Of a stretch of 64,000 nucleotides of DNA, positions 1 through 10,562 are shown one piece after another. Below the pieces are notes generated by a model. It saw nothing but the letters and a program-made list of their open reading frames with translations. It ran no database searches and was not told the origin of the DNA. This stretch comes from Ectocarpus siliculosus (taxonomy: Eukaryota; Sar; Phaeophyceae; Ectocarpales; Ectocarpaceae): assembly GCA_000310025.1 (NCBI GenBank), contig FN649740.1, positions 2,288,267 to 2,352,266 of the forward strand, read 5' to 3'. A program made the translations under genes and the position numbers. The first letter of the stretch is position 1. Each line of letters opens with the position of its first letter.

Positions 1-822
1 TGAGTCACTCCCAAAACCACATGCACCGCGCATTACACTCTTCTACATCAACCCGGACAGGGGTTTCTTACTTCTACCCCGGCTATACCCTGTTCCGAAC
101 CGTCTCTCTGAGCTTTGAATAGCTGTTGAAGGTGCCGGTTGGCATGTTGGAACGTTTGTCAACTGCGCCGACCTGTTGATTGCCGCAATGTACTTGACAG
201 TTTTGGACGTATGAGCCCGTCTGGACTTGCGGCACGTGCCAGAGTGATTGGGAGCCACTGTCGTCTCTCACTTCTCCGTCTCTACTTCCTTCTTCTGATG
301 GCAAAACCCTGGTACAACGTTATCATAGCGCATCCCTACCGACTGCTGGGCAGCCAAAGGCTAACCGGCCTGTACGTCCTACCAACACCCCCCCCCCCCC
401 TTGGGAGGATTACTGTACATATAATGTTGAAAATCTCCAGGGCCGCCTCTCTGTTCATGATACGTATAAATAGTCCTACAAGCAGTATCAACTCGGGCGT
501 TCCTTTCCTGTTTTACGTGGAAGAACCTGGCGGGATCACACCGGAAAGTGTTTGTGTGTATGTGTTTCTTCCAGTACATCTGCCCCCGGGGGTGGTTCAG
601 TTGGTAGTCTCGTCAATATCCATATCTGACTGTCCATGGGTACACAGCTGGGTACACAGTTGTACAGCAGTAGTGGGCCCTGTGTAGTGCCGGTATGTAT
701 GTGTCCAGAGGTTTTACCGGCACAAAACCGGGCCACCGACACTAGCGAGAACAGGGATATATAGTTTTACAGGAGTGGACACTCGTGCCCACAGAGACGT
801 GACTGTACCGGACTGTGGTACT
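1..822. other. Intergenic, no supported gene
   Basis: I see no recognisable coding exon or RNA gene in this stretch. A long reading frame on the plus strand (139-687) crosses a C homopolymer and has no recognisable motif, so I treat it as chance. Reverse transcriptase homology begins abruptly near 820, so this is probably the sequence into which a 5'-truncated retroelement was inserted. Confidence 0.5.
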
Positions 823-2335
823 ATGCTGTTCGTCGTGCGCCGCCTCCAGGAGCTGGGGCGGAGAAAGAAAAAACCGCTCTACATGTGCTTCGTCGACTTG
901 AATAAGGCGTATGATTCGGTGGACCGAGACATGCATTGGAAGGTGCTGGCCAGGGCCGGGATTCCCGCGAAGCTAATCAAAGTCATCCGCCAATTCCGCG
1001 ATGGAATGCGGGCCCGGGTGCGCATGGACGACGGAAAACTATCGGACTGGTTCTTCGTCACATAGGGCGTGCGACAAGGATGTGTGCTATCCCCACTGCT
1101 GTTCGACATCTTCTTCGCCGAGGTCCTCGAGGTCGTCGTTATCCGATTCAGCGAGGATGATGTTCTGCGGAACCTGGTGTGCTTGGAGGAGGGGAAGACG
1201 GAAGCGGGGGGGGGGGCGGGAGGAGACACCCCTTGACCGAGTACGGAGGGCAGTATGGGGGATGCTGTATACCGATGATGCCGGCGTCGTATCGAGGTCT
1301 GCAGAAGGACTGGCGAGAATGATGACCATCATCGTTGAGGTGTTCGGAGAGTTCGGGCTAACGGTGTCGGAGAAGAAGACGGAGACACTCCTGATGCGCG
1401 CGAAGGACAAGTCGACTACAACATCACAGCCCCCCCCGCCTCCACCACTGACCATCGAAGCCGCGGGACAGAAATACGCCCAGACGACCGAGTTCCGGTA
1501 CCTCGGTGGCCTCGTCAACGAACATGGCCACCTCACCCGGAATATCAACTACAGGAGCAGAGGAGCGTGGGCGTGCCTCAGGCGATATGGCCAGGAGCTC
1601 TTCGACAGACCGAAAGCGCCATTCCGACTCAAGATCCGCCTCCTCCAGGCGGAGGCGATGGAGGCACTGCTGTACGGCTTCATGACATGGTCACCACTCA
1701 GCGGCCACTACCAGACGCTGCGGTCGATACACCACCGACTGCTCCTTCGAGTTATCGGGTACAAGCGCAAGAAAGACACCTACCGGCAGCTCTCGTACGC
1801 CCAGACGCTGAAGAGGGTCGGATGCCAGAGCGTTGAAGCCACGATCCGACAACGACGCCAACTGTTCGCGGGAGCACTGGCAAGGCAGCCGGACGGGCGA
1901 ATCCCGAAACGACTGATGTTCGGCGAGCTGGCGGGGGGGGGAGAAGCCACGTAGGGGGGGACAGGAACAGAACTGCCCGAAGTGTGTGCTCGACGACCTG
2001 AAGGCATTCGGGGCCGACCACGGATCTACGAAAACCGATCCATGTTGTCTCGGAATCCCGGTACCGAAAGACACGGCACCGAAGTTAAGGTGGACGGAAG
2101 CCGCGAAGGTGGAGGGGGGAGTACCCTGGCATGCGGCGGTGCTGCAGGGAGCTGAGAGGTTCATGACCTCCTGGCACAAGAAGGAAGAAGAGGCCAGCCG
2201 ACAACGAGCGCTCAAACGAAACCACAAGCCAACAACCAATGGGGCGGAAGGAGGCAGGAGACGGACGAGACGGCGAGGGAAGAAAGCAAACGAGAAGAGA
2301 CGGACCGAGTGGCGCGATACGTGCCGGATTGAATT
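823..2335 (+). pseudogene. Degenerate non-LTR (LINE-type) reverse transcriptase
   Basis: Read across three frames, this region gives the palm and C-terminal part of a LINE-type reverse transcriptase. Visible motifs are FVDLNKAYDSV (motif A with its catalytic Asp), GVRQGCVLSPLLF (motif B region) and YTDD at about 1270 (motif C, normally YADD), followed by YLGG and a basic C-terminal region. The reading is broken three ways. A TAG stands at 1063-1065, where the family usually has Gln (CAG). A frame change falls at an 11-G run (1206-1216). A second change falls among the G runs at 1933-1960, just past a TAG at 1952. The N-terminal half and any endonuclease domain are absent, which fits 5' truncation during target-primed insertion. 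The G-run shifts could be sequencing errors, but the TAG is not in a homopolymer. I am confident of the family and fairly confident that it is dead. Confidence 0.85.
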
Positions 2336-2339
2336 TTTT

Positions 2340-4000
2340 CTAGCCAATTCCCCCCCCCCAAACGCTGCACCGTTGCACCAATCCCCCGGTTAGTGATGAC
2401 GTACCATTACAATGTATCGCTGGTTGGTGGCCATGTTTGCGTGTTTGCTTGTTCGTTAGTGGTCTCTCCACCCGTGTGCCTTGTTCTGCCTCTTATTTCT
2501 TGTTATTTTCGGCCTGGTCCCTTTTTGTCCTCGCTCTTTTTCATTCTATTTTCATTTTATTTTTCTCTTTTTTCTCTTTTTCTCTCTTTTTTTCTCTATT
2601 TTTCTGTGCCAGATGGCCTTGTCTCTGCTTGCGTTGTGAAGTACCAAGATTGAACCAAGGGGGTGCACCTCTTTCTCTCCGGCCCATGGTAGATAGTGAC
2701 TCCTAGTCTCAGTTGATACCTCGCATAGCGCGCAGAGGGAGTGGAGGATTCCAGAATATCTGTCGTTGATTTCTTTTGACTTGCGGACCCCTCGGGGCCA
2801 GTTTATTTGAGTGTACCTTTTCAGGGTAAGTTAGCCTGTGACCACGGGAATCGACCGCGTCGAGTGTTGGATCAGTACGGACATACGAAGGTACTGGGTA
2901 GAGAGAGATCGGAACGGTTTTTAATGTGAAGACAACAACAACAACAAAAACAACAATTACTATTCGACCGGCACTATAGAGGGCCCACTACTGACAGTGG
3001 TATCGGATCTCTCTCCAGTGCAAAGAACGAAAACACCGCCGCGTCCATACCTTGGCGTGGGGAGGGCGTACACCGTTCGTCGGCAAGTAAACAAAAAACT
3101 GAGGGTGGAAGGGACTGGTGCGCCCTTCTCTCCTTGAAATACGCAGGCAAGGGGGAAAGGGTGGAGAAAAACGAAAAGAGAGAGCAAGGACAACACCACA
3201 ATTTCAGAGTGCTTGCTTGGCTCCTGCTTGACCCTGTCCGGTGCATGAAAATGCAATATCGCTGCAGTGTGCACTGATCGGGGAGTGGCAGAATAGAAAA
3301 ACAGGTTGGTCATACGCAACACCATGGATTCATGGGGAACTCATCCCGGTCGGTCTCATTATCTTCGGATAGAGATGACTTGCACGTCGTCCAAAACCAC
3401 AAAAAATAATATCACGAAGTGAAGGGCAAAAACAAACAATTCCATTCGTTCGGTTTGTTATAAATGCATGTTGAGAATGTATGCGTATATATACAACATG
3501 CATACATACCACACTCGACCGGGTGCTATGTAGTGCGCCTCGCTTGGTGTGTCTCTTGGTCTTCATCCACATTGCGGCCTGGACGAGGGTAGGACTACTA
3601 AGGTGTTGTTGTTGTTGTCTTCATATCGGGAAAAACACAGAAAGACTATGTACTACGATAGGTATGTACCCGTTCGAGATACATACCCGCAGAAGTCGAA
3701 CGGGATGTGTTGGGAGTCTTTTCAGCGAGTGGAGGAAAACCGGCTGGGTACTGGACATATTTCGAGTCTGTTGTAGCCCCATACAGCAGTACTGCTGTGG
3801 TACACTGATGATTTATATCAGTGAAAGCTGCTGGGGCTACGCATATCATACGTGTGCACAAAAACATATGTACCAGACTATACAAGGTCTCCAGGCTCGG
3901 GCGCCAGGCGCCCTCGCCTTCAGCTCAGTACTACGCTGAAAGGAAAGGGCGGTGGGTGAAGACTGTGCACAGCATACCAAGGGCACGAAGCTGGAAAAGA
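2340..4000. other. Intergenic, low-complexity and unassigned
   Basis: No supported gene. From about 2510 to 2610 the plus strand is a T/C-rich tract, which produces spurious Phe/Leu/Ser reading frames. The rest has many stops in every frame and no recognisable RNA gene. Confidence 0.5.
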
Positions 4001-4267
4001 CGTTCACCTGTATATGGCACTACTGTAGTGTAGAGGCTACAGCAGCACCTGCAATACCACCGCATGTCGTTGGGCAGTACTACAGAAGAAGACAAAAACA
4101 AACTTGCAGCTCACGGTGTGCATGCAATGCATGTGACGTTCGAAAACTCAAAGCAAAGGCCAAATTATTTTGGATAAAAAAGCTGTGGCGTACCACAACA
4201 AACAAGCAACAAAAAAATAACCCCAACTTCCTTCCTACTTCCTACAGCAGCAGACCTACCTGTACTA
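4001..4267. repeat. Dispersed repeat, copy 1 (left of TIR element)
   Basis: This block is a diverged copy of 5343-5570. Both begin with CGTTCACCTGTATA and share, in the same order, a tract with CAATACCAC, TACAGAAGA and CAAACTTGCAG, a GTGCATGCA segment, AACTCAAAGCA, and GGCGTACCACA. Both end in a CTACAGCAGCAG run followed by CCTGTACT. The TIR element starts exactly where copy 1 ends. I do not recognise the repeat family. Confidence 0.75.
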
Positions 4268-5066
4268 AGGGTCGGTCTTAACGAAGAAATCAGATCTCGA
4301 AATCACATTCACATTTGGTTATAAGACCGGAAGATCCACAGAACTCGTTCGTTGATTGGCTGAAATGTTATGGAACCCGTCGAATCTTCAGGACTTATAA
4401 CAGGACGACCCAAAACCAAATCGGGACTAGAAAAAAGGTGAAATGATTTAATCGGATCCCGATTTGGGTGAACAGCGTCCATAGTTGCGGGACCACGGTC
4501 TACTCGCATACACGGCGCGTGCCCACCTACCCCCATCCACACGAACTCCATCCACCGCCGAGCCCAGAGGAAAGAAAGAGCGCACAAAGCCAACCCAAAG
4601 GGAGGGTGACTGCGCATCGTTGTTGCACGTGACTGGTCCCGAAAAAAACCGTGTGTGGGATGTGTTGGTCTGTGGGGCAATCTCCCGTGGGTTGTCGAAC
4701 TTCAAATGCACAGACGAATTGGCGGCTTTCCGTCGGACGAGGGTCGATTCAAAGTGTCACATGCATAGACATCGTGTCAGAACCGCACAGAGGCCATGTA
4801 CGCGTTTGGTGTGTGCTTCTCGGGAGCGATAGCTCCCCATGTGGTGTGGCCACGTCATAGCAGTACGTCACAACAGCAATCTGGCAGTTGGCAAGCGGCG
4901 GACCTCTCGGGTTGTTCGTGGTGGACTGGAGAGATTCGTTTCCATTTGGCAGATCTGCCGTTAAGACACACAGGCCATTCCTGTCCGGATTTGGGTAGAT
5001 CCGACTCTTGCATTCTTATATCGAAATGTGATTTCGAGATCTGATTTCTTCGTTAAGACCGACCCT
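4268..5066. mobile_element. Non-autonomous TIR DNA transposon (799 bp)
   Basis: The two ends are perfect 42 bp inverted repeats. The left end starts AGGGTCGGTCTTAACGAAG at 4268, and the right end is its exact reverse complement finishing at 5066. The interior has no transposase-like frame, so this is a non-autonomous cut-and-paste element (long MITE). The flanks are CTA on the left and AAT on the right, so no clean target-site duplication is visible and a superfamily cannot be assigned. The perfect termini imply fairly recent activity or mobilisation by an autonomous relative elsewhere. It sits at the edge of an older dispersed repeat whose other copy (5343-5570) ends at the same CCTGTACT sequence without this element. 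Confidence 0.85.
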
Positions 5067-5342
5067 AATGCAACCTCGCCTCAGACTATGTATTATGCAG
5101 ACCAACAAAGAATTCCACGAAAAGGTCACGCTTTCACGCTCTATACCGATTAACTTCTGACTAACTTCAAGGAAATATCCACTAAATGCGTGTGGTATCC
5201 ACGAAATGTGCATACATGGTGGTATGACGACTAAAACTTGATCTATTTGTGTATATCTACCGTTCACCTGTGAAAGACAGGCAGGGGTATGATGTATACT
5301 TGTAGTGGCACACTGCACAACAAACGTACATAAACTCTCTAC

Positions 5343-5570
5343 CGTTCACCTGTATACGGTAGAGTGTATAGGCTACGGCAACATCTTCAATACCACTGTA
5401 CAGCGTCGTTGACAGTATTACAGAAGACAAACAAACTTGCAGTTTTCCGTGAGATGTGCATGCATGTTCGAGAACTCAAAGCACAAGCCAGCTTTGGCGT
5501 ACCACACCAATAAAATTAACTAACCCTGTTCAATTCCTTCCTACAGCAGCAGCAGCAGTAGACCTGTACT
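5343..5570. repeat. Dispersed repeat, copy 2
   Basis: This is the diverged counterpart of 4001-4267 in the same orientation. Because the two copies match up to CCTGTACT and copy 1 is then followed by the TIR element, this copy approximates the empty insertion site. No coding content is recognised. Confidence 0.7.
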
Positions 5571-5925
5571 TGCCACTTGGCGGGTGTGTGTGTATTTTAG
5601 GCATGATGTATACGTTGCCGTGTGCACATGCGTCAAGACACACGATGCACGTAGGGACTTCGAAGTAATTACTTCAGTTACCGTTGCTTACGCTAGAGAA
5701 GGTGACGACAGCAGTCTGTCGATATCTAGTTGACACCAAGCGGCACAATTTACAATAAAATCCGCCGTCGGTGCTACATGTAACGACAACAACGTGCGTG
5801 GTGGTCGGTCATGGTTTATGAGTTGGCGTACGTTCTCCCAAATCTCGTCCAATGAGCTTCGTGATTTCTTGGAGGTGACAGTCCCTACCGTAGACGCCCC
5901 CGGATGCAGGAGATTTAGTCGTACT

Positions 5926-6300
5926 TCACGGTGCTGTAACTCGGCTCGCCCTTGGACTCTAGAGCTCGCGACAGGGGCGCTGTGATCGTGAGAGTGGCAC
6001 GCCCACGTCGGCGAAGACGCCCGAAAAAAATGTTTAAACCCCATTTAAAAACAATTAAAACCGATTTACCGCACGGCAACGTCTTGCTCAATGACTGAAA
6101 GAGTGGTTGCGGGCATTACCGTGCTGTAACTCTACTCGCCTTTGGAGTTTCGAGCTCGCGACAGGGGCGCTGTGATCCAGAGACTGGCCCGCTGCAGCGG
6201 GCAACAGCCGGCGACAAAAAAAAGTCTCAAGGCGACCGCGAACTGATGCACCGAAAAAAAACGTCTTGCTTTTAGACTGCAACAATGGTTGAACTCTTGC
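5926..6300. repeat. Two-copy tandem repeat, about 185-190 bp unit
   Basis: The two units share CGTGCTGTAACTC (with CGGTGCTGTAACTC in the first), a following CTCGCC(C/T)TTGGA segment, the identical block GAGCTCGCGACAGGGGCGC, and later AACGTCTTGCT with a nearby TGGTTG. The block starts are at about 5927 and 6117, and the second landmarks are at about 6078 and 6261. No coding function is seen. The purine-rich stretches at the unit ends differ in length. Confidence 0.7.
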
Positions 6301-6500
6301 GTCACAGGCTTCCGACATAATTGTAGTGAAGTCTGTATGTATAGGTAATCTAGAGGAAACATGAATACAAGCACAGAAAGGCTACCCCTTCGAGATAAAA
6401 CCACATAAATAACCACATAACCACAGCCCGAACGGGATGTGAAAGAATGGTATATGCATCCCTTTTTTGAATCGTCATACACGGACCAAAGAGAAAAAAA

Positions 6501-6585
6501 ACGCTATGAATCCATCACTAATCTGTGCTCAGAATAGAGATGGTTTCGTTGTGTCATATCAAGAAAAAAATAAAAAAAATAAAAA
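6501..6585. repeat. Partial copy of the 7901-8018 MITE family
   Basis: The sequence contains TATGAATCCAT, then an AATCTGT(G)CTCAGA segment, then the family core GAGATGGTTTCGTTGTGTCAT and an A-rich end. It lacks the second terminal arm, so it is either truncated or a solo half of the hairpin element. Confidence 0.6.
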
Positions 6586-6589
6586 TGGT

Positions 6590-7900
6590 TGTGTCCTTTC
6601 GCCTCTCCTGGCCGGTCGGATCACAGAAACACGGAAACGGCAGAGCTGTGTGCAATACTACTGAGGCAACCTCCCCTCTTGCAAGACGACTGCTGGGACA
6701 ACCACAACATCAACATGATCTCCGACGGAGGGAGGGGGGGGGCACCCTGCGTGTTTTGTACACCGCGCTGTTGCAAGGTAAAACCTTGATATTCTTGGCC
6801 GTTGTTTGCAACTTGAAGCACTTTTGTAAATCCCCCGCGTTTCGAGGATGGAGCGGGATGACAGCAGCAAACGACCAGATGGGTGTCATCGCCCGGAATC
6901 CCCCACATGAGAACAGAGAAGTGGGATTGTAGAAACACGAACATGCGCCCTCGGAGGTCGGCACCGGGGGATAAACCTAGGCGGGAGGAACAAGGGGGTC
7001 GAATCCGGCAGAAAACCACGCCACGCTGCACCAACCGCGCTCGCGGTTGAGGACGATAGGGCGAACCGTGAAGGGAGGATCATGGTCCGCCCCGTGAGGC
7101 TGCGGTCCAAGATGGTACAGACCAAAAAATGTGCGTTCAAGCCCCCCCTCAAGCAAAAACCGGGGTTGCTTCTGCGATACACAGCGACCATAAGATGAGT
7201 CCTAACACCCTTTCGCCCCGGCGTGTCTCCCCTTTTATCTGCTGCCCCGATGGACACTCCTGCTGCCAACAAGACAACAAGACATCATGAGCTTTTTCAC
7301 CTTCTGCTGCCTGGTGTGGCTGCTGCCGTGTGTGGTTTATCGGTCTCTCGATTATCTCTGTCTCTCCCTCTCTCTCTCTCTCTCTCTTCTTGAAGGCGCG
7401 CGCCCCTTCCTCGGCACTATTCTCCCAAGCAAGTCGCCGTCACGCCGTGCGACTCTCCCTTTGCTAGTTGTGATATCCAGGAAAGCAGCCCATTCCTTAC
7501 GCCTCTGTTAGCGCCACTTGTTCGTTCTCGTTCGTCTCCGCAGCTGTGTGTGTCACCCCCGGGAAGGGACGCAGATGAGCCAAACCGGAACACGGGGTAC
7601 CCAAAATCTCGGATACCATCCCCTCCGAGCCGTGGGGCCCCTAGGATTTGGGCGGCGGTGGAGCAGAGGGAGGAGAGATTTTTTGCACTACTGCTGTCGC
7701 CGCGAACTCTCGAACGCAAGCGTAAAAAGAAAGCATATCTAGTATGAAATGTTGGTATCGAAGTACGAAGTACGTATCAAGCAACAGCCTGAGCCCTGTG
7801 TGGGTAAGGTGAAGCGAAACCAACTGTGTAACAACAAATGAATCAACCACCACGCAGCCAGTTGCCAAGGTGTACTACGAACGTACGTACGTAGAGTCTA
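6590..7900. other. Intergenic, no supported gene
   Basis: Several short overlapping frames exist on both strands but none has a recognisable motif or a consistent set of splice sites. A short CT microsatellite lies at about 7365-7388. Confidence 0.4.
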
Positions 7901-8018
7901 TATGAATCCATTGCAAATCTGTCTCAGACTCTTTTTTTTTTTTTCTTAATATGACACAACGAAACCATCTCTCTCTATCATAGAAAAGAGTCTGAGACAG
8001 ATTAGCAATGGATTCATA
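7901..8018. mobile_element. Hairpin MITE (118 bp) with TA ends
   Basis: The left arm begins TATGAATCCATTGC at 7901. The right arm ends with its reverse complement at 8018. The arms match for about 35 bp with one mismatch, through a CTGTCTCAGACTC segment. The interior holds a T-run and ACACAACGAAACCATCTC. The element is bounded by TA on both sides, which fits a Tc1/mariner-like target-site duplication; that assignment is inference. Related partial copies lie at 6501-6585, 8078-8145 and 59313-59465. Confidence 0.8.
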
Positions 8019-8145
8019 GCGTCAGAAAGTACCTGTATGTCTACGATTTCCCAGACAGCATATTATATAGGGACATCTCCCCTGCGTTTCTATGATAGAG
8101 ATGGTTTCGTTGTGTCATACATGTATTAAGAAAAAAAAAAAAAAA
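8019..8145. repeat. MITE-family flank and second partial copy
   Basis: CGTCAG, ACCTGTAT, CTACGATTTCCC and GGACATCTCCC after the hairpin element also follow the related copy at 59313-59465, so the dispersed unit is longer than the hairpin alone. At 8085-8145 the core GAGATGGTTTCGTTGTGTCAT reappears in opposite orientation and ends in an A-run, giving a nested arrangement. Confidence 0.65.
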
Positions 8146-8149
8146 ACAT

Positions 8150-10562
8150 AATTGCCAGGATGAGGGAATCACGGGAGGAATGAATTTCGGACAAGGTCGG
8201 GTCATAACTTCTTTCTCCGTTCTTCGTGTGTTTCGGCACCCAATCAGGGCAAAAGCACCGGGGTTATTGGTGGTTGGGGAACAAAGAGAAACAAACCCGA
8301 CGATGATGAATGAACTGTCCGGCTCCTTCACAGCTTCATTCGTCAGGGAAGTAGAGGGAAGTCTTCGAGTTCACACAACTCTCCGCAGGTTTATTCCTTC
8401 TCCATCTTCAAAATTTGTGTATGGTACGCTTGCTTGTCCTACTTCTCCTCAATAACTCGTGCATGCTTGTACCACTGTTTTCCACGCGAGCGAGCGGGCG
8501 AGATGGGGTGGGGGAAAGAGCTGATGCTGTAGACTACGTTACTTTCTTTTGTTTGTTGTTAGCGCTTGTTTCCCGGCACTCGCAGTATCTACTTCATCAT
8601 CGTGAGCGAAGAACCTGAATCATGTGGGTCAGTTCAATGCTCCCCCGATCAATTGTGGTTGCTGCCCTGAATGGCGATTTTTGGGGTTTCCAGGTGCTTG
8701 ACTCCCCTTTGCCCCCTTAGAGCCGGGCTGATGGAAACACGCAACAAGGAAACGCCTGTGCTGGCCGAGGGGTAAGCGGAGCACAAGGCGCTATACCTCC
8801 GCGGTTCTACACGTTGTATGTCTACCGGACAACGATAGTGCTCCTGAGCACTGTCGTCACTACTGTAGTCGCAGTCGCATACAGCGTCCTATAGTACGTT
8901 CATCGTCGACAAAAAGAAATATATATGCATACGAGATCCTCGTGCACAGAAATAGAGCTGCCGCCATCACTTTTCGCAGCCACATTGCTATAAAAAAAAC
9001 AATACCACAACAAACAACGTGTCTACCAAACCACCAGCAAAAGGCACACCGCCGGCTGGCAAAGAAAAAAAAACTCACCGTAGCATACGAACAAGAGGAA
9101 CGACAAGCTTTCTCATACTCACGAACTAAACAGGTTCATACACACGGTGACCTTCACCGAAGAAGCGCGCTTCTTGACGTGGTATCTCTACCCACGGATC
9201 CGAGGTGAACATTGCAAGAAACAAAACAAAACGGAGGACGAACTATTTAACAACAGCAGCACCCTTTTGGTTGGGATTATCGGTCGACACCACGCCATTC
9301 TCACACCCGCCGCGTCCTCAAAACACCGGGGGACATGCAACAGCAGGAGAGGGGGGGGGGAGGGGGTTGACAGTGCGCTCTCATTCTGTGGCACTCGGCG
9401 TCGTCTGACATTTTGGTTGTTCATCGACTGTACATCTGGGCTCCCCAAAGACAAGAAGCAGCTAAATTGTGTCGTTACAAAACCACAACGCAATCAGGGG
9501 GGGAGTTCTGTCGCCGTACAAGAGAGAAAACACGTGTTCGGGGATAAAAGGGGCGTGCAGGACGCCACTGTTAGCATTACAATTCACCCACGCGCAGCGG
9601 CAACCAACAACAGGGGCCCTAAACAAGAACCACGCCCCTTTTCCCCCCACATACGGGCGGTCGCCCCGTCAACCGCTCAAACACGCACGAATACAAGGGA
9701 AAGGCGACCCAAAACAACAACCTGTTTATAAGCCATCACGAGCCGTGCCGGTCGCAAGTAACAAAGGCAGGAGGACGCATTGACACCGACGAACGCACCA
9801 AATCAAAAAGACTGGTTGCAGGGAGGACATCGTCACGATTACAAAACACAGATATTTCTGGACACACGTGGGGTCAACTACAACAACCGCTGCCCCCCCG
9901 CACGTCTGTGTTGCAACCGGAACCCAGAAAAACAAAACAAAACAAAACAACAACATACATACAATCACCGACGAAAGGTTGGGGGATTCGACAAACAAAA
10001 CGAACCTTCCATGTCGAGCATGTCGAGGGATGCAAGCACAGCGACAAGGACGAGAGTGGCAGGAGGCAAGCTCTGTTTTTCACGCCGCGCATCGCCCTGG
10101 CTCAAGCTTTCAGACCCAAGCGCGGAACGCAACTCAAGTCACATGCGTGCTGCCTGTCGGCGACATTTTACTGCTCCTCCGAGATGGCCACAAACAGTAG
10201 TTGTTGACGTAAACAAGAAGAAAACGGGCCCCGTCAAGGAAAAAAAAAAGAGGAGGTCAAATCGAGTCACTACGTAAACCAGAATTTTCCAATCGACCAA
10301 ACCAACATCAATCCCACTTAAAGAGGAAGGGACCGGAAAAACTAAACACCTCCCTCATCAACCAGCATGAAGCATTGCATGCCTATCACACGCGTTCTTT
10401 TGTCGCGCCCCACAACGCACGCGCTGTTTTGCGCAGCTGCATTCTAGCCGCACGCGCCTTGCACGACGAGAAAAATAACACCTTTTGTAATAGCAAAAAA
10501 TTGTTTGGACTAGCCGTGGGGCAAAAAGTCTTCAAAGCTCCCAGGCCGGCACCGCGGCAGTT
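8150..10562. other. Intergenic, 3' flank of the SWI3-like gene
   Basis: No supported gene. The stretch is rich in A and AC runs and has several spurious Thr/Asn/Pro-rich frames. Sequence just below 10563 is presumably the 3' UTR of the minus-strand SWI3-like gene. I cannot mark a poly(A) signal. Confidence 0.4.

Noticed and set aside
139-687. 182-codon plus-strand frame upstream of the reverse transcriptase
   Set aside because: Not similar to LINE N-terminal domains and interrupted in composition by a C homopolymer.
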